Below are positions 61,997 through 64,000 of a DNA stretch of 64,000 bases, piece after piece; position 1 is the first letter of the stretch, and every line of letters starts with the position of its first letter. The notes under the pieces are model-generated. The model did no database searches. It worked only from the letters and a program-made list of their open reading frames with translations, and was not told where the DNA came from. The DNA is taken from the NCBI RefSeq assembly GCF_011751075.1, contig NZ_JAALLN010000003.1:186001-250000 (forward strand), written 5' to 3'. This DNA is from Flavobacterium poyangense (GTDB lineage Bacteria; Bacteroidota; Bacteroidia; Flavobacteriales; Flavobacteriaceae). The translations under genes were made by a program, and so were the position numbers.

Positions 61997-62167
61997 CTAA
62001 CAGTGATGAATTTTTTTTGTTGCAACATGTTTGTCCATTGCGATGTTTGCTGTTGGCGGCTCTAAACGCACGACGGCTTGAACGTCTTTAATTGTGTTTA
62101 AAACGCACTCTGCTTTGGTACGATAACCATTGCACGACATTTCTGAAATTACATATTGATGTGTCAT
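61997..62167 (-). CDS. Short, degenerate HMA-domain peptide (possible pseudogene)
   Basis: 56 codons, ATG 62167 to TAG 61997. The translation follows a heavy-metal-associated domain (YVISEMSCNGYRTKAECVL; AVVRLEPPTANIAMDKHV). The metal motif MxCxxC reads CNGY, so the second Cys is lost, and the domain stops early after an A8 run at about 62011-62018 (minus). A one-base deletion in that run would open a frame for about 27 more residues. It may be a decayed copper chaperone or a variant that uses C12 and C21. It lies between the oxidase and the HMA-AraC gene. Confidence 0.5.
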   Translation of the reverse strand: MTHQYVISEMSCNGYRTKAECVLNTIKDVQAVVRLEPPTANIAMDKHVATKKIHHC

Positions 62168-62252
62168 TGCTTTGTTCTTTTACTATTACAATGCAAATTT
62201 CCGAAGTAACGCTTATTTCTTGTTGTATAATTTTGTGATTGATTTGTAAGAT

Positions 62253-62813
62253 TTACAAATTCTCAATATGGATGCGTTTCTTGTCTTTCAGCTGTTTAAA
62301 ATTGGTGGGTGTGAAACCTGTAACTTTCTTAAATTGATTGCTTAAATGTGCTACATTACTATAGTTTAGTAAATCGGCAATTTCGCTAAGTGAAAGTTCA
62401 TTGTAAATCAATAATTCTTTTACTTTTTCTATTTTTTGGCTGATGAAATACTTTTCGATAGTTGTGTTTTCAATTTCCGAGAATGAATTACTGAGCATAC
62501 TGTAATCCTGATTGAGGTTTTTGACCAAATAATCGGATAAGTTGATTTTGAGTTCATTGTTTTTACGATGAACCAGATCGATAATAAGTGTTTTTATTTT
62601 CTCGATCGTTTTGCTTTTTTTATCATCAATCAATTCAAAACCCAATGCGTTCAGATTTTGGATCAAAGTTTCTTTTTGACTCTCTGGGAGGGTATTCTGT
62701 AATTCAACTTCTCCCAATTCTACAGAAATAGTTGGAAGTCCGAGCTTTTCAAACTCAGACTTCACCACCATTTGACATCTGCTGCATACCATGTTTTTGA
62801 TATAGAGCGTCAT
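62253..62813 (-). CDS. HMA-AraC fusion regulator
   Basis: 186 residues from the ATG at 62813, which gives the HMA start MTLYIKNMVCSRC; a longer frame to 62846 overlaps the next gene. Residues 1-70 are an HMA-type metal-binding domain with the Cys pair C10/C13. The C-terminal AraC double helix-turn-helix is about 90-186 (LSLSEIADLLNYSNVAHLSNQFKKVTGFTPTNFK). Predicted to sense Cu(I) or a related metal directly and regulate the adjacent copper genes. No linker membrane helix, so cytoplasmic. The DUF3347 gene ends 3 bp upstream. Confidence 0.88.
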   Translation of the reverse strand: MTLYIKNMVCSRCQMVVKSEFEKLGLPTISVELGEVELQNTLPESQKETLIQNLNALGFELIDDKKSKTIEKIKTLIIDLVHRKNNELKINLSDYLVKNLNQDYSMLSNSFSEIENTTIEKYFISQKIEKVKELLIYNELSLSEIADLLNYSNVAHLSNQFKKVTGFTPTNFKQLKDKKRIHIENL

Positions 62814-62815
62814 AT

Positions 62816-63346
62816 TTATTTGATTGTTTCTACCACATTTCCACAAGTCAGCATTGATGCTCCGTAGTACGGATTTTTAACTGCTTTTTCTTTGCTTAAC
62901 CAATTTGCATCTGCCATTGGGCAATATTGGTAATAAACAGGCTGAGACGGGTTGGATGCTTTAATCAGTTCGTAGGTGTTTTTAGACAACGATTTAAAAG
63001 TCTCACGTTGTTTTTTAAGATCCTGATTAGACGAAATTGCTTTAGCATCGGAAGTCATTTTTTTCATGACTTTCATCCAGGCATTGTGTTCGTTGTTTTT
63101 TAGTTTGTCCATTTTTACAGCGCCAATTGAAGCTAATAAAGTGGTCGCTTTCGCAGAAGATGTTTTTGCGTCGCTTTTGATTAAGGCGTCTTTCAAAGCA
63201 AAATAATTGTCAAAAACAGCTTGAAGCGGATTAGCATCCTGAACGTCTTCTGTTACTAATTGAGATTTTAGTTCGTTTGCTGCTACTGTATTTGCAGATA
63301 GGGCTATAGTGATTGCTGCTAAAACAGCTTTTATTGTATTTTTCAT
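62816..63346 (-). CDS. DUF3347 periplasmic protein
   Basis: 176 residues; signal peptide (KNTIKAVLAAITIALSANTVAA) and a helical DUF3347 domain (about 40-140: VFDNYFALKDALIKSDAKTSSAKATTLL). The C-terminal metal-site-like segment VYYQYCPMADANWLSKEKAVKNPYYG and MLTCG carries two Cys and one Met. DUF3347 is often linked to CusB-type copper efflux proteins. Placed in the copper group, metal binding in the periplasm is a reasonable inference. It ends 3 bp before the AraC-type gene. Confidence 0.88.
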   Translation of the reverse strand: MKNTIKAVLAAITIALSANTVAANELKSQLVTEDVQDANPLQAVFDNYFALKDALIKSDAKTSSAKATTLLASIGAVKMDKLKNNEHNAWMKVMKKMTSDAKAISSNQDLKKQRETFKSLSKNTYELIKASNPSQPVYYQYCPMADANWLSKEKAVKNPYYGASMLTCGNVVETIK

Positions 63347-63709
63347 TTGATATGTTTTTTAAAGGATTTGAATATCCATGTTAAATTGTTTTTTTACGCC
63401 CTTGCGTGAAAATTTAACTGCAAAGACGAAAAGCTTTTTGCACGCAGATTGAGCAGATTAAGCCGATATTTTTGTTTTGTTATTTTGATAAAGACAATCT
63501 GAATAAATCCGCTAAATCTGCGTGAAAAATTTCACTGCGAACATAAGAGTTCGCAAGGTTCTGCGCAAAAGGGTGCTATTTATTGTTCGTAAAGCAAAGT
63601 GTTCTTATTCTGATTTTCAGGTTTTCCAAAGAAACTGAGACTGTAGGCTGAGATTGAAAACGGAAATTTTCATTCCGACAAAACCCACCTATGGCTGTTA
63701 CGAATAGAA
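63347..63709. repeat. Intergenic region with dispersed repeat (copy B)
   Basis: The part 63437-63555 matches 40600-40735 in inverted orientation. The flanks contain 'cccttgcgtgaaaatttaactgc' and 'agttcgcaaggttctgcgc' words of the same family. No gene. The rest, 63575-63709, shows nothing recognisable. Confidence 0.65.
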
Positions 63710-64000
63710 TTATTTTATTTTAGGGGGCAACCAAATAGAGGTGAAACCATCAGAAATGTTGGCTTCGTTGTAATAGGAAATTGTTTTTTCTGTTGAGAAA
63801 TTGAAAACATTATTCTGAAAATCAAAATCATTAGAAGATGGAATGCTAAAGGACAAAGAAGAGGTAGTACAATTGCTGTGACTGCATTTTCCATCACAAT
63901 CATGTTTGTCTTTTTTTGAATGATCTTCTTTTTTGCAGCAGTCTTCTGTGCATTGGCTGTTTTCCTTTTCGGTTGAGGTGATTTCTTTTTTAGAATCGCT
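63710..64000 (-). CDS. Cys/His-rich protein, HYC_CC_PP-like (5' end outside window)
   Basis: The minus frame is open from the right window edge to a TAA at 63710-63712; 96 C-terminal residues are visible. They include a Lys/Glu-rich stretch, CTEDCCKKEDHSKKDKHD, CDGKCSHSNC and the final SIWLPPKIK. The His-, Cys-Cys- and Pro-Pro-containing pattern fits the HYC_CC_PP family of flavobacterial proteins. Its place next to DUF3347, HMA-AraC and the copper oxidase suggests metal binding in the envelope. A shorter frame at 63715-63903 is only a shadow. Confidence 0.7.
   Translation of the reverse strand, partial: SDSKKEITSTEKENSQCTEDCCKKEDHSKKDKHDCDGKCSHSNCTTSSLSFSIPSSNDFDFQNNVFNFSTEKTISYYNEANISDGFTSIWLPPKIK

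Noticed and set aside
63715..63903. A 62-codon minus frame at the right edge
   Set aside because: The overlapping open frame 63710-64000 encodes a recognisable Cys/His-rich C-terminus; this one is its shadow.

Overview
The window looks like a chromosome segment of a flavobacterium (Bacteroidetes, Flavobacterium or a close relative). The DNA is AT-rich and intergenic regions carry the Bacteroidetes-type promoter (TTG, 17-23 bp, TAnnTTTG). There are many short exported lipoproteins, and the families are typical of the group (DUF5683 next to parAB, long LepB, LytTR/LytS regulation, DUF2807/PspC/PadR group). Species assignment is inference; there is no rRNA in the window.

Layout. (1) 1-20.3 kb is ordinary chromosome: a partial GT2 glycosyltransferase, a PaiB-like protein, murB, a GT4 glycosyltransferase with a duplicated tail, a DUF2461 protein, a rhodanese-thioredoxin lipoprotein and recF. 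Then come a TPR membrane protein, ribH, mutL, two rhomboid proteases and an EEP-family protein on the + strand, followed by a minus-strand parA-parB-DUF5683-dapB-lepB-wbqC group. (2) 21.6-41.0 kb is an accessory island bracketed by two essentially identical tRNA-Pro(TGG) genes, each with its own promoter and terminator. Inside is one tightly coupled + strand operon (22.5-40.3 kb). It encodes two very large polyketide/PUFA-type synthases, an acyl carrier protein, an alpha/beta hydrolase, a fused tandem glycosyltransferase, two condensation-fold acyltransferases and a small membrane protein. (3) 41.2-52.1 kb holds poorly conserved exported proteins and a LytTR response regulator with a lipoprotein-type TPR histidine kinase. 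(4) 52.3-64 kb holds trxB, the DUF2807-DUF2807-PspC-PadR-DUF4870 group, a DUF4442 protein, small exported proteins, and a copper/heavy-metal group. That group comprises a multicopper oxidase with a barrel-like tail, an HMA fragment, an HMA-AraC fusion, a DUF3347 protein and a partial Cys/His-rich protein.

How the island may work (inference from domains). The first synthase has two NPD-type (PfaD-like) regions, then KS, AT, two ACPs and KR. The second has KS, a divergent AT, DH and an Sfp-type phosphopantetheinyl transferase. Together they contain everything for an iterative, self-activating, highly reducing chain builder. The separate ACP and hydrolase could hand over or release the chain, the double glycosyltransferase could add one or two sugars, and the two acyltransferases could esterify the product. 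A glycosylated, acylated lipid or polyketide is the simplest reading. I do not recognise this exact gene set as a named pathway. No integrase, transposase or dedicated regulator is visible in the island.

Dispersed palindromic repeats are frequent between genes, including families that recur two to four times in the window.
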